Source: CAYVBE01 sp964572825 (GTDB taxonomy: Bacteria; Planctomycetota; Brocadiia; SM23-32). Taken from it: a DNA stretch of 45,182 nucleotides. Below are positions 24,742 to 33,398 of the stretch, in pieces. Below the pieces are notes generated by a model, which made no database searches, was not told the DNA's origin, and was given only the letters and a program-made list of their open reading frames with translations. The stretch covers positions 1 through 45,182 of the forward strand of contig CAZNGS010000035.1 in assembly GCA_964572825.1 (NCBI GenBank). The letters are read 5' to 3'. The number at the start of each line of letters is the position of its first letter. Positions within the stretch are counted from its first letter, which is position 1. The translations under genes and the position numbers were made by a program.

Positions 24742-24914
24742 GGCGTCAGCTCCTGAAAAGGTCTACCTGGAACGGTGCGCATTATAGCCGCCGGGGCACC
24801 GGCGGCAACCGGGGCCGCCGGCGAGGATGTTCCGCATACTGTTGTTCAGCGGAGTCTTGCGGCAAATTCGGATCATTCCCTGATCGTGCCGATCCGGGGG
24901 TCTCGGTATCTTAG

Positions 24915-25178
24915 CTCGACTTTCGACATTACGCTGTTCGGCTTTTGGCGCAGCCATGCGGCACTGCTGAGAACGCTTGCAGCGGCCACAGTTTATGTTC
25001 GCACGGGGCAGAATGCGGGCGTTGAAAAAGTGATTCGCCCTCAGTCTCTGCCCGCGCCACAGCCTACAGCCTTGGGACACGGTTGCACGTGGAGGATCAT
25101 GTCCTAAAACCGCGCCCATTCCCCGGCGGGGACGCTACATGTCAGGAGGGCTTTCCTCTTCAATTGTCGAAAGTCGAG
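24915..25178. repeat. 14-bp inverted repeat flanking 236 bp
   Basis: CTCGACTTTCGACA at 24915-24928 is repeated exactly in inverse at 25165-25178. The right copy falls within the decayed hydrolase frame (encoding LDFR). The left copy, read on the plus strand, again starts LDFR and goes on to a Gly-His-Ser within about 25 residues. A local inversion or a hairpin-forming element could explain it. The rest of 24742-25103 holds no gene I can support. Confidence 0.5.
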
Positions 25179-25502
25179 TTCAAGAGTCGGCGCTTTATCC
25201 GCGATATGCGCGAGGGAGTCCAGCACGAACGGGATGTCGCGGGGACGGTTGTGCCAGTCGCGGAACTGACCGGGCCCCGCACCTTCCGCATAAGTAATCC
25301 GAAGCTGCAGGTCCCTGTCACGTTCCCGGTCGTAGAGTGTTACAAGCTCGAGCGTGCCGACTTCGTACGGCCCGTTTCCGGCCTTGTAGAGACCAGCAGG
25401 TGGCACGCCGCCCGGCGGCGCGGCCCGGGCGGTGACGCCAAGCCCCACGCAACCGAGCAACGCAATGCAGCACCGAGGTGTGTGCAGTTTCGGGACAACC
25501 AT
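25104..25502 (-). pseudogene. Decayed exported alpha/beta hydrolase (dienelactone-hydrolase-like)
   Basis: The 132-residue frame starts well: GGAG seven bases before ATG 25502 and a signal peptide (LHTPRCCIALLGCVGLG then ARA). It continues GPYEVGTLELVTLYDRERD and LQLRITYAEGAGP, as in secreted alpha/beta hydrolases of the dienelactone/chlorophyllase type. It then jumps to RDWHNRPRDIPFVLDSL, which in that family lies some 80 residues later, and ends soon after, without the GHSFG nucleophile motif. I read it as a gene with an internal in-frame deletion and a lost C-terminal half. Family resemblance is from memory, so moderate confidence. Confidence 0.5.
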
Positions 25503-25667
25503 GGCTTTCTCCAATATCTTAAACGAACAACCGAAGGATTCTCTGCGCTGTTCGATATCCACCGCCTTCTCTTCGCGTGGCCCTCGCAACAGGCGCGGCT
25601 GCCTATTGTCCGCCGGGCCGCCGCCAGGTCGTTTTTCTCGCCCTCTGACCGGCCATCGACGTGGCGG

Positions 25668-25695
25668 TTGAAATCCGGCGCGGTGGGGCTAAGAT
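25668..25695 (+). promoter_or_regulatory. Candidate promoter for the PfkB kinase-radA pair
   Basis: TTGAAA at 25668-25673, 16 bp, TAAGAT at 25690-25695. It ends 47 bp before ATG 25743, a reasonable leader length. Confidence 0.45.
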
Positions 25696-25742
25696 ACGTC
25701 CGGCTGAAAACCGGTCCATAAGGGCTCTGCGGCGGGGTGACA

Positions 25743-26672
25743 ATGGGCGACGGCTGCGACGTGGTCGGCATCGGTATCTGCGCCTTTGACGTGCTGGTGG
25801 AGGTGGACCAGTTCCCGGAGCTGGACCGCAAGGCTGTGGCCTCAGCCATCGAGGGGCAGGGCGGCGGCCTGATCGGCACGGCGCTTGTCACCGTTGCGCG
25901 CCTGGGTGGGCGCGCCGCTTACATGGGGCCGCTGGGCGACGATATGTTCGCTGACCTGTGCTTCCGGGATTTCCGGAAGGAGGGCGTGGAGACCCGTCTT
26001 ATCCGGCGCGTGGAAGGGGCTTCCGTGGTGACGGCCGTGGTTCTGGTGGACCGGAGGGCTGATACCCGCACCATTCTGTGGAAGCCGGACGAGTCGCTCA
26101 CGCTTTCTCCGGGGGAAATCTCGGAAGACGCCGTCCGCGGGGCCGCAGCGCTGCTGGTGGACTGGCTCTACCCGGACGCCGCCGTCCGCGCGGCGGAGGT
26201 CGCCCGCGCCGCCGGAGTGCCGGTGGTGGTGGACCTGGAGTCCAACGACGAGCTGACGGACCGGCTGTTGCCGGTGGCGGATTACCCGGTGCTGCCGCTG
26301 GCGGTCACCCGGAACCGCTACGGCCGGGATTCGATGGAGGACTGCGCCCGGGCGCTGTTCGATGAGGTGTCGGCCCGGGGCGGCCGGGCGGGCGTGGTGA
26401 CGGCGGGCGCACGGGGCTCCGTGGCGGTCACTGCAGATCGGGTCCATCGGCAGCCGGCCTACCGGTCGGAGGTGGTGGACACTACCGGGTGCGGGGACGT
26501 GTACCACGGGGCCTTCGCGCTGGGGCTGGCGCGGGGATGGGACCTGGAGAGGACGATGCGGGTGGCGTCCGCGACGGCCGCCCTGAAGTGCCGAAAGTCC
26601 GGCGGCCGGGCCGGCATACCGGGTATGGCCGAGGTGGAGGCGTTCCTGCGGACCGCTGAGCCGGTCGACTGA
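25743..26672 (+). CDS. PfkB-family carbohydrate/nucleoside kinase
   Basis: A 309-residue ribokinase-fold kinase. The N-terminal signature is GIGICAFDVLVEVDQFPELD and GQGGGLIGTALVTVARLGG. The C-terminal catalytic block is VDTTGCGDVYHGAFALGLARG, where the Asp in GCGD is the catalytic base (GAGD is more common). PDESLTL near 115 fits the lid. The substrate cannot be told; sulfofructose, ribose or nucleoside kinases share the fold. ATG 25743 is preferred over GTG 25737. It is followed 13 bp later by radA in the same direction. Confidence 0.88.
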   Translation: MGDGCDVVGIGICAFDVLVEVDQFPELDRKAVASAIEGQGGGLIGTALVTVARLGGRAAYMGPLGDDMFADLCFRDFRKEGVETRLIRRVEGASVVTAVVLVDRRADTRTILWKPDESLTLSPGEISEDAVRGAAALLVDWLYPDAAVRAAEVARAAGVPVVVDLESNDELTDRLLPVADYPVLPLAVTRNRYGRDSMEDCARALFDEVSARGGRAGVVTAGARGSVAVTADRVHRQPAYRSEVVDTTGCGDVYHGAFALGLARGWDLERTMRVASATAALKCRKSGGRAGIPGMAEVEAFLRTAEPVD

Positions 26673-26685
26673 GGAGGGAACAAGC

Positions 26686-28041
26686 GTGGCCAGGAACGAG
26701 CAGACCTTCGTGTGCACCGAGTGCGGGGCCACCTTCTACCGCTGGAGCGGCCGGTGTCCCAACTGCCGGGAATGGGACACACTGCAGGAGAGCGCGCCGG
26801 CAGGCGGCGGGCAGGCGGCGGAAGCCGTTGCGCCGGCCCTGTCGCTGACCGACATCAGCCTTGAGCGGCAGGTGCGGATGCGCACCGGCATGGCGGAGTT
26901 CGACCGCGTGATGGGGGGTGGACTGCTGGTGGGAAGCACCGTGCTGCTGGCGGGGGAGCCGGGGGTCGGTAAGTCCACGTTGCTGCTGCAGGCGCTGGGG
27001 CGGATGGCGGGGCGGGACGTTCCGTGCCTCTACGTCTCGTGTGAAGAGTCACTGGCGCAGGTGAAGATGCGCGCCGACCGCGTGGGGCTGGAGGATTCCG
27101 GGCTGCGCGTTTCCGCCGAAACGGACCTCGAGAACGTCCTTGCCCTGCTGGAAGTCGAGACGCCGCAGGTGGTGGCGGTGGATTCCATCCAGAGGGTGTC
27201 GGCGGCGGGGCTGGATTCGTCGCCCGGAAGCCTGAAGCAGGTATCCACCTGCGCGACGGCGCTCACGGAGGCGTGCAAGCCGCAGGGCAGGGCGCTGTTC
27301 CTGGTGGGACACGTGACGAAACAGGGCCTGGTGGCGGGTCCCCGCGCGCTGGAGCACCTGGTAGACACCGTGCTGTATTTCGAGAGCGAGCGGTTCCAGT
27401 CCCTCCGGGTGCTCCGGGCCACCAAGAACCGGTTCGGCGCGATCAACGAGATCGGAGTGTTCGAAATGGTGGGGGAGGGCCTGCGGGAGGTGCTCAACCC
27501 CAGTGAGCTCTTCCTGGCGGAGCGCGATCGGACGGCGACCGGCTCGGTGGTGACTGCCACGATGGAGGGCAGCCGGGCGCTGCTGGTCGAGCTGCAGGCG
27601 CTGGTGGGTCCGGGCAGCTACGGCACGCCCGAACGCAAGGTCACCGGGGTGGACTACCGCAGGTTCAGCATGATGCTCTCCGTGCTGGAGCGGCGGACGG
27701 GCCTTCAGCTCGGCGGGTGCGACGCCTTCGTGAACGTCGCGGGCGGGCTGCGGGTGATGGAGCCGGCGGCCGATCTGCCGCTGGTGCTCGCGCTGGCGTC
27801 GAGCTTCCGGAACCGACCGTTTTTCGCGGACGCCGTGGCCGTGGGGGAGGTTGGCCTGGGCGGTGAGGTGCGGGCGGTGAGCCGCATCACGGACCGGCTG
27901 AAGGAGGCCCGTAAGCTGGGGTTCGAACGGGCCGTGGTCCCGCAGGGCAACCGGGGCGAGGCGGCGCGCCTGGGGTTGGAGGTGTACGGGGTAAGCCGGC
28001 TGAGCGAGGCGGCCGAGCTGCTGGCAGGGCGGGGCGAATAG
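26686..28041 (+). CDS. radA: DNA repair protein RadA
   Basis: A 451-residue RecA-like ATPase that promotes branch migration in recombinational repair. The N-terminal zinc finger has Cys10, Cys13, Cys24 and Cys27. Walker A is GEPGVGKST (90-98). The RadA-specific KNRFGAINEIGVFEM follows, and the C-terminal third is the Lon-protease-like domain (ADLPLVLALASSF, AVGEVGLGGEVRAV). The GTG start at 26686 is preceded by GAGGAGGGA. Length is normal. It follows the PfkB gene by 13 bp. No unusual features. Confidence 0.96.
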   Translation: MARNEQTFVCTECGATFYRWSGRCPNCREWDTLQESAPAGGGQAAEAVAPALSLTDISLERQVRMRTGMAEFDRVMGGGLLVGSTVLLAGEPGVGKSTLLLQALGRMAGRDVPCLYVSCEESLAQVKMRADRVGLEDSGLRVSAETDLENVLALLEVETPQVVAVDSIQRVSAAGLDSSPGSLKQVSTCATALTEACKPQGRALFLVGHVTKQGLVAGPRALEHLVDTVLYFESERFQSLRVLRATKNRFGAINEIGVFEMVGEGLREVLNPSELFLAERDRTATGSVVTATMEGSRALLVELQALVGPGSYGTPERKVTGVDYRRFSMMLSVLERRTGLQLGGCDAFVNVAGGLRVMEPAADLPLVLALASSFRNRPFFADAVAVGEVGLGGEVRAVSRITDRLKEARKLGFERAVVPQGNRGEAARLGLEVYGVSRLSEAAELLAGRGE

Positions 28042-28433
28042 GGCCGGCGCCGGCCGTGCATGTGCAGAAAACTCAACACGCCGCCCCGCCCGGTGTTACG
28101 GAGAATCAACACGCCTGCACGTCGCCGCGGCGGGGGAGAATGGCCCGCAGCCCCGCGAGAGGCGGAAACATTGCTTTCTGGCGGCCATTGCCGCGCCACG
28201 GGGTGGGCGGCACGTGAGTTGCATTTAATCTCTCGCGTGCCGGGGTGCTCCCCCAGCATCCCGGTGCGGCTATCCCTGTGCGCGGTGACGTTCCGGGCGC
28301 TTTCCTGCCGCCGTGCCGTCCGGCAGCGTCACTTGGGCCGGGGCGCCGGTCCTATCCGGCGCCCCGGCCATTTTGCGCGGGACCGGCCAGTTGGGCGGAC
28401 GCGTACGGCTGCGGTGCGCACGGGGGAGGAGGC
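28042..28433. other. Intergenic region between radA and the small exported ORF
   Basis: About 390 bp without a gene I can support. A perfect 14-bp palindrome GGCCGGCGCCGGCC lies just after radA, TCAACACGCC occurs twice (about 28074 and 28106), and a strong hairpin is at 28336-28369 (separate entry). I looked for SRP RNA, RNase P RNA and riboswitch signatures and recognised none. Confidence 0.5.
28336..28374 (+). terminator. Strong rho-independent terminator candidate
   Basis: Perfect 14-bp stem GGCCGGGGCGCCGG (28336-28349), loop TCCTAT, complementary arm 28356-28369, then ATTTT. It is 295 bp downstream of radA and could end the PfkB-radA transcript, or a small RNA made from the intervening region. 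Confidence 0.65.
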
Positions 28434-28574
28434 ATGGTGAAAAGGGGAGGTCGCCGACTTCAACTGCTGGTGGCCTCCTGCTCGGTGCTGGTTTTGTGGA
28501 CCGCGGCGGCGCGCGCGAGCTCACGCCTGCCACCCATAGCGCCGCGCGGATGCATGGCCCGGCAACCTGTATGA
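28434..28574 (+). CDS. Small hypothetical exported protein upstream of lysA
   Basis: A possible 46-residue protein beginning MVKRGGRRLQLLVAS. GGAGGAGG lies four bases before ATG 28434, a strong ribosome site. A basic start and a hydrophobic core ending TAAARASS make a convincing signal peptide, but only about 17 residues follow. In the next reading frame a protein-like stretch (NLYELDSRRGLAAGRLGERL) continues to about 28640, so the gene may have suffered a frameshift. Small lipoproteins lie upstream of lysA or dapF in some proteobacteria (LptM), but I see no lipobox cysteine here. Function unknown; it could also be a chance frame. Confidence 0.35.
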   Translation: MVKRGGRRLQLLVASCSVLVLWTAAARASSRLPPIAPRGCMARQPV

Positions 28575-28720
28575 ACTGGATTCTCGGCGGGGGCTTGCCG
28601 CAGGTCGCCTGGGGGAGCGGCTGGGAAACACCTTCCAACAGGCTGTGAGGGGCCGGCGACCGCCGGTGGTCCGGCTGCTCTGCGTACCGCCCGCCGGGAG
28701 CCCGATGGAGCTTTTTGAGT

Positions 28721-28748
28721 TTGACTTTGGGACCTTTTGCGGTATCCT
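28721..28748 (+). promoter_or_regulatory. Promoter of lysA
   Basis: TTGACT at 28721-28726, 16 bp, TATCCT at 28743-28748, in an AT-richer patch. It lies 56 bp ahead of the TTG start of lysA. Confidence 0.55.
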
Positions 28749-28804
28749 CTCTCCGTGTAGTGGCGCCATGTCTGTCCCTGAGAAACCGGAGAGGACGCGA
28801 GCTT

Positions 28805-30103
28805 TTGGATTCCGCTTTCCAGTATCGCGATGGAGAGCTGTATTGCGGCGAAGTGCCGGCGGCACGCATTGCCGAGCGACACGGGACGCCGTGCTACGTC
28901 TACAGCGCCCGGGAGCTGGCGGAGCGGTTCCGGACGATCCGGGATGCGTTCCGCCGGTGGGACCCGCTGGTCTGCTTCTCCGTCAAGTCCTGCGCCAATC
29001 TCTCCATACTTCGTCTGCTGGCCGCCGAGGGGAGCGGTTTCGACATCGTGAGCGGGGGCGAACTCTACCGGGTTTTGCAGGCCGGCATGGAGCCCGAGAA
29101 GGTCGTCTTCGCGGGCGTCGGCAAGACGCAGGGGGAGATCGAGTACGCCCTGGAGAAGGACATCCGTGTGTTCAACGTGGAATCCCGGGCGGAGCTGCAC
29201 TGCATCCGGCAGGTGGCCGGGGCGATGGGTCGGACGGCCACGGCGGCCCTGCGGATCAACCCGGACGTGGACGCGCGGACGCACCAGAAGACGACCACCG
29301 GGAAGGCCGAGAACAAGTTCGGCGTCGGTCTGCGGGAGGCGGTGGAGTTGATCCAGGAGGCCCGCTCCTGGGACGTGGTGGAACTGTGCGGGCTGCACCT
29401 GCACCTGGGCTCGCCGATTTACAGCGCGGACCCCTACGTGGAGGCGCTGGAGAAGGTCTGCGGCCTGGTGGAGGAGCTGCGTGCGGCCGGATGCCGGATG
29501 CGCCTGCTGAATCTGGGGGGAGGTTACTGCATCTCCTACACCGGGGAGCCCGTTATCCAGCCGGGGGATTACGCGAAAGCGCTGGAATCTTATCTTGAAA
29601 GATTAGAATGTGACGTTATCATTGAGCCCGGTCGGTACATCGCTGGGAACAGCGGCGTGCTGCTGACGCGGGTGATCCGTCGCAAGGAGAGTGAGTACGG
29701 GCGGCGTTTCATCATCTGCGATGCGGCGATGAACGACCTGGTGCGGCCGACGCTCTACGACGCGTTTCACCGCATCTGGCCCGTGAGCAGCGCGCAGGAC
29801 CTGCCGCCGGTGATGAAGGAAGGGCAGGCGGAGTTTGAAGGCTTTCCGACGGAGGTGGTGGACGTGGTGGGGCCGGTCTGCGAGAGCGGCGACTACCTGG
29901 CGGAGCAGCGCGCCCTGCCGCCGGTGAGCGGCGGCGACCTGCTGGCGGTTTTTAGTGCGGGTGCGTACGGGTTTACAATGGGTTCGAATTACAACAGCCG
30001 TCCCCGCCCGGCGGAGGTGCTGGTCGAGGGTGGGGAGGATCGGCTGGTGAGGCGGCGCGAGACATACGCAGACCTCGTGACACTGGAGAAAGACTACCTG
30101 TAG
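28805..30103 (+). CDS. lysA: Diaminopimelate decarboxylase
   Basis: A 432-residue PLP enzyme that makes L-lysine from meso-diaminopimelate. The PLP lysine is Lys61 in CFSVKSCANLS. GLHLHLGSPI, NLGGGYCISYTG and EPGRYIAGNSG bind PLP phosphate and substrate. CESGDYLAEQR holds the catalytic cysteine, and AGAYGFTMGSNYNSRPRPAEVLV is the C-terminal signature. I chose TTG at 28805 (then DSAFQYRDGELYCG) because GAGAGGA lies about ten bases upstream and this gives the family's usual start; ATG at 28715 is upstream of the -35 and would add an unrelated 30 residues. A promoter is at 28721-28748. Confidence 0.92.
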   Translation: MDSAFQYRDGELYCGEVPAARIAERHGTPCYVYSARELAERFRTIRDAFRRWDPLVCFSVKSCANLSILRLLAAEGSGFDIVSGGELYRVLQAGMEPEKVVFAGVGKTQGEIEYALEKDIRVFNVESRAELHCIRQVAGAMGRTATAALRINPDVDARTHQKTTTGKAENKFGVGLREAVELIQEARSWDVVELCGLHLHLGSPIYSADPYVEALEKVCGLVEELRAAGCRMRLLNLGGGYCISYTGEPVIQPGDYAKALESYLERLECDVIIEPGRYIAGNSGVLLTRVIRRKESEYGRRFIICDAAMNDLVRPTLYDAFHRIWPVSSAQDLPPVMKEGQAEFEGFPTEVVDVVGPVCESGDYLAEQRALPPVSGGDLLAVFSAGAYGFTMGSNYNSRPRPAEVLVEGGEDRLVRRRETYADLVTLEKDYL

Positions 30104-30187
30104 GGCGGGGCGAGCTGCCTCGTCTCATGCCCGAGAGGGATGAGAAGGTAAGCAAACAGTTACCTGCCATTCGACAAGGAGTCGCAC

Positions 30188-32428
30188 ATGTACAAGCGTG
30201 CCAGGCGGTGGGCAGTGGGATTGGCGGCGGTATTCGCGGTCTGTGCCAGCGGCATTCTCGGTGCAGAAACGACCCGGCAGCAGCAACTGCTCCAGACCTT
30301 CCAGCAGGGCGTCACCCATTACCAGGCCGGCGAGTTCCAGCAGGCTCGGCAGGCCTTCGATCGCGTTCTCGCCATGAAGCCCACGATGGAAATGGCTCTG
30401 GAGATGCGCAAGATGGCCGAGCTGGGCACCTTCTTCCAGATGCGGGACAGGGAGGAGCTGGGCGAGCAGGCCGACCAGTTGATCGAGGTGATGGGCCGTG
30501 CCGTCCGTCAGGCGAAGCGCGATGTCCAGAATCCCCATGCTCTCATCGAGGCGTTCCACTCCCGCAAGGTCACCGAGTACGGCAGGGCGCGGATCACGCT
30601 GAAAGGACACGGGCCTTACGCGGTGCCTTACGTGGCGCCGCTGCTGGCTCTGGAAGGGGCGGACGAGCAGTACACTGCAGGGCGTGCCTTTTCGCTGCTG
30701 GCGGAACTGCATCGCGATGCGTGCCTGCCGCTCATCCAGATACTGACGAACACCGGCAAAGCCGCGCTCAAGGGGCGCGTGGCCGGTGTGCTGGGGCAGA
30801 TAGGCGACGTGCGGGCCGTTCCCGCTCTCATGAAGGTCTGGGAGGCCGAGGGCACGCTGGAGTCCACCCGCGAGGCCGCGGCCGAGGCCATTGAGGCGAT
30901 CACCGGTCAGGCTCCGGGCCAGATGACCGCCGCCGAAAGCTACGCCGACCTGAGCCATGCTTACTTCCAGGAGGACGCCGCCCGCGTCGGCCACACCTAT
31001 GGCATGAAGGCCGACGTGTGGCAGTGGAACGACGCCGGGGCGCCGTTGCCCGACAGGGTGATCTACGAGCGCGTGCCGAACTACCTCTACTACTCCCGGA
31101 TGGCCGGTGAGGTCGCGTGGTCCGGGCTGTCCGCAGCGCCGGCCAGCCGGGAGCTGCAGGCCCTGTTCGCCGCGTCGCTGGCGCGTCAACTGGCGCTGTG
31201 CCGGTACTTCGAGTCCGCGGACTATCGCTTCGGCGGGGAGAAGGTGACCGAGCAGGAAAGGCAGGAGGCGGCTCAGCGGGCCGAAAAGCTGGGCGCCGAG
31301 GTTCCGGTGGCCCTCGCCCTGCTGGACACCCCGTCCCTGGGCCGGGCGCTGCAACTGGCCCTGGATGCGGACTACGGGCCGACGGCCCTGTTCCTCGTGA
31401 AGCGTCTGCGCACGAAAGTGGCGCTCGAAGGGTTGGAGGGGCCCGACGCGGTGGCCGCCCAGACCCTGCCCGCGGCGCTCGACTGCGGCTATAAGGACGT
31501 GCGTTACAATGCCGCCATCGCCCTGGTGGAAGGTTCGCCCTCGGGCGCCGCGACGCCGGCCGACCACACGATGGAGGTGCTGCGCGCCGCCCTGCGAGCC
31601 GTCACGGCCAAGCGTGCCCTCGTGCTGGTTGATGACTTCATGATGCGCAACAAGTTGAGTGACATCCTGCAGGGCGGCGGTCTGGCTACCCTCCAGGCGC
31701 CGGTCAACGAGGCCAGCATCGAAAGCGCGCTCCACCTGGAGCCCTCCGTGGACGTGGTGTTGCTTTCCAACGACGTGCCCGAGCTTCTGATGCAGACCGT
31801 CATGGCGAAGCTCACCCAGGACCCGCGCACCAAGGGTCTTCCCCTCTACGTGGTTGCCGCCCCCTCCGGGGAAGGTGCCGATGTCTCGGGTTACGAGAAA
31901 GTGACCCGGGTACTGGCCGCCGACGACATACGCGCGGATGCCCTCAAGCCCATCATCGCCAACGTGCTGGCGAAGAGCCGCTCTCCGTTCACCCGGGAAG
32001 AGGAGGCCCTGGTGCTGGACGCCGCCGGCGCGCTGAACGGGGTGGACCCGGGCAACACCGCCTATCCGCTCGGCGTGCTCGAGCCGGCGCTCATAGATGC
32101 GCTGGAGGGCTACAGTGACGAGGTCACCGCGGCGGCGGTGAATGCCCTTGCGGCGTTCGGCTCGGAGCAGGCCCTGGCGCCATTAAGCGGGATCGTGGAA
32201 AGGGGCAGCACCGATCAGTTGAAGATTTCGGCCTGTCAGGCTATGGCGGCCGTGCTCGAGCGCACACAGGCCGTCCTGCCGAAGGAGGCATACCGGGTTC
32301 TGCGAAAAGCCCACGGCACCGGAAGCCAGGCGCTGCAGGAGGCGGCCGCAGAGGCCATCGGCTCCAGCGAACTGAGCGACGGCGAGGTGCTCGGGCTGGT
32401 TCGCAAGGAGCCCCTCGGCCTGAAATAG
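30188..32428 (+). CDS. Exported TPR/HEAT-repeat protein with a pseudo-receiver domain
   Basis: A 746-residue protein with a signal peptide (residues 1-26, ending GILGA). A TPR-like helix pair (33-66, VTHYQAGEFQQARQAFDRVL) is followed by HEAT-like repeats (about 150-235, with AVPALMKVWEAEGT) and a variable region. Residues 476-600 resemble a response-regulator receiver: LVLVDD (Asp482-Asp483), then VDVVLLSNDVPE, where the usual phospho-acceptor Asp is Ser527. A second HEAT-like block (640-735, AAAVNALAAFGSEQALAPL) ends the protein. AAGGAG lies seven bases before ATG. The function is unknown; it may be a scaffold in the periplasm. A terminator follows at 32478. Confidence 0.75.
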   Translation: MYKRARRWAVGLAAVFAVCASGILGAETTRQQQLLQTFQQGVTHYQAGEFQQARQAFDRVLAMKPTMEMALEMRKMAELGTFFQMRDREELGEQADQLIEVMGRAVRQAKRDVQNPHALIEAFHSRKVTEYGRARITLKGHGPYAVPYVAPLLALEGADEQYTAGRAFSLLAELHRDACLPLIQILTNTGKAALKGRVAGVLGQIGDVRAVPALMKVWEAEGTLESTREAAAEAIEAITGQAPGQMTAAESYADLSHAYFQEDAARVGHTYGMKADVWQWNDAGAPLPDRVIYERVPNYLYYSRMAGEVAWSGLSAAPASRELQALFAASLARQLALCRYFESADYRFGGEKVTEQERQEAAQRAEKLGAEVPVALALLDTPSLGRALQLALDADYGPTALFLVKRLRTKVALEGLEGPDAVAAQTLPAALDCGYKDVRYNAAIALVEGSPSGAATPADHTMEVLRAALRAVTAKRALVLVDDFMMRNKLSDILQGGGLATLQAPVNEASIESALHLEPSVDVVLLSNDVPELLMQTVMAKLTQDPRTKGLPLYVVAAPSGEGADVSGYEKVTRVLAADDIRADALKPIIANVLAKSRSPFTREEEALVLDAAGALNGVDPGNTAYPLGVLEPALIDALEGYSDEVTAAAVNALAAFGSEQALAPLSGIVERGSTDQLKISACQAMAAVLERTQAVLPKEAYRVLRKAHGTGSQALQEAAAEAIGSSELSDGEVLGLVRKEPLGLK

Positions 32429-32477
32429 CAGCCGATTCCGCCGCCCAACCGCAGGGGCGCGGACGCGGCAAGACGTG

Positions 32478-32507
32478 GGGACGGCCGGCGAGAACGGCCG
32501 TCCCTTT
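32478..32507 (+). terminator. Rho-independent terminator after the HEAT-repeat gene
   Basis: Perfect 10-bp stem GGGACGGCCG (32478-32487), 7-base loop, CGGCCGTCCC (32495-32504), then TTT. It lies 50 bp after the stop codon at 32428. Confidence 0.65.
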
Positions 32508-32513
32508 CGCTTC

Positions 32514-32533
32514 GGGGGGGGGGGGGGGGGGGG
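32514..32533 (+). repeat. Homopolymer tract of 20 G
   Basis: Twenty consecutive G residues lie between the terminator and the ribosome site of the sugar isomerase gene, starting 30 bp before its GTG. Such tracts can change length by slipped-strand mispairing and thereby alter promoter or leader function; they are also a common place for sequencing errors. Confidence 0.8.
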
Positions 32534-32543
32534 AGGTAGAGCA

Positions 32544-33374
32544 GTGCTGAAGGCATTGAATATCTGGGCTTTGAGGGAGAACGCCGCTCGGCCGGCGGGG
32601 TCGCTTTTCGCCGAAGCGCGCCGCTGCGGGTTCGGTGGCGTCGAGCCGGTCGTCGGCGAAGAGGGCCTGCTGACGCTCGACACGTCCAGAGAAGGGTGTC
32701 ACTCAGTGGCGGAAGCCGCCGCAGCAGCGGGCCTGGAGTTGACCAGCCTGGCGAGCGGTCTGGGGTGGAAGTATCCGCTCACGGCAGAGTCGCAACGGGA
32801 CTGCCGCAGGGCCGTAGAGGTCCTCGGGCGAAGCCTGCAAGTGGCGGCCTGGCTGGGGGTGGACGTCTTGCTGGTGGTGCCCGGCACGCTGGCCATCCGC
32901 GGGGCTGAAGGCGATGCGCACGTTCCCTACGACGTGGCGATGGAGCGGATGAAGGACGGCATTGCCGAACTGGTGCCCGACGCGGAGCGCCTTGGCGTCA
33001 CTATGGGCATCGAGAACGTCTGGAACCGCGTGCTTCTCTCGCCGCTGGAGATGCGCGATTTCATCGACGGATTCGACTCGGAGTGCGTCGGCGCTTACGT
33101 GGACGTGGGCAATATGATCCTGTTCGGCTACGCCGAGGACTGGCTGCGCATCCTGGGGCCGCGGGTCGCCTGCGTGCACTTCAAGGACTTCAAGCGGCAG
33201 GACGGCGGGGGGCGCTTCTGCGACCTGCTCGAAGGGGACGTGAACTACCCCGCCGTGATGGAAACGCTCCGCGATATCGGCTACGAGGGGCCGTGCGTCG
33301 CCGAGTTTTTCGGCCTGGAAGAAGACGCGCTACGGAAGCTGAGCGAGGCCATGGACCGCATACTCGCCATGTAG
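32544..33374 (+). CDS. Sugar phosphate isomerase/epimerase (xylose isomerase-like TIM barrel)
   Basis: A 276-residue TIM-barrel protein of the AP-endonuclease-2/xylose-isomerase-like superfamily. LGVTMGIENVWNR, GAYVDVGNMILFGY, VACVHFKDFKRQ and CVAEFFGLEED carry the expected metal-binding Glu, Asp and His. Family members isomerise or epimerise sugars and related ketoses; the exact substrate is unknown. The start is GTG 32544 with GGGAGG about seven bases upstream; the open frame extends further through the poly-G tract but encodes only glycines there. Neighbouring dehydrogenase and hydrolase genes suggest a catabolic role for sugars or inositol-type compounds. Confidence 0.85.
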   Translation: MLKALNIWALRENAARPAGSLFAEARRCGFGGVEPVVGEEGLLTLDTSREGCHSVAEAAAAAGLELTSLASGLGWKYPLTAESQRDCRRAVEVLGRSLQVAAWLGVDVLLVVPGTLAIRGAEGDAHVPYDVAMERMKDGIAELVPDAERLGVTMGIENVWNRVLLSPLEMRDFIDGFDSECVGAYVDVGNMILFGYAEDWLRILGPRVACVHFKDFKRQDGGGRFCDLLEGDVNYPAVMETLRDIGYEGPCVAEFFGLEEDALRKLSEAMDRILAM

Positions 33375-33398
33375 GTGCGTCGGCGCTGCCCGGCTCGG

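Noticed and set aside
28042..28433. A structured RNA (SRP RNA, RNase P RNA or lysine riboswitch) ahead of lysA
   Set aside because: None of the conserved cores was found; only hairpins and GC-rich palindromes are present.
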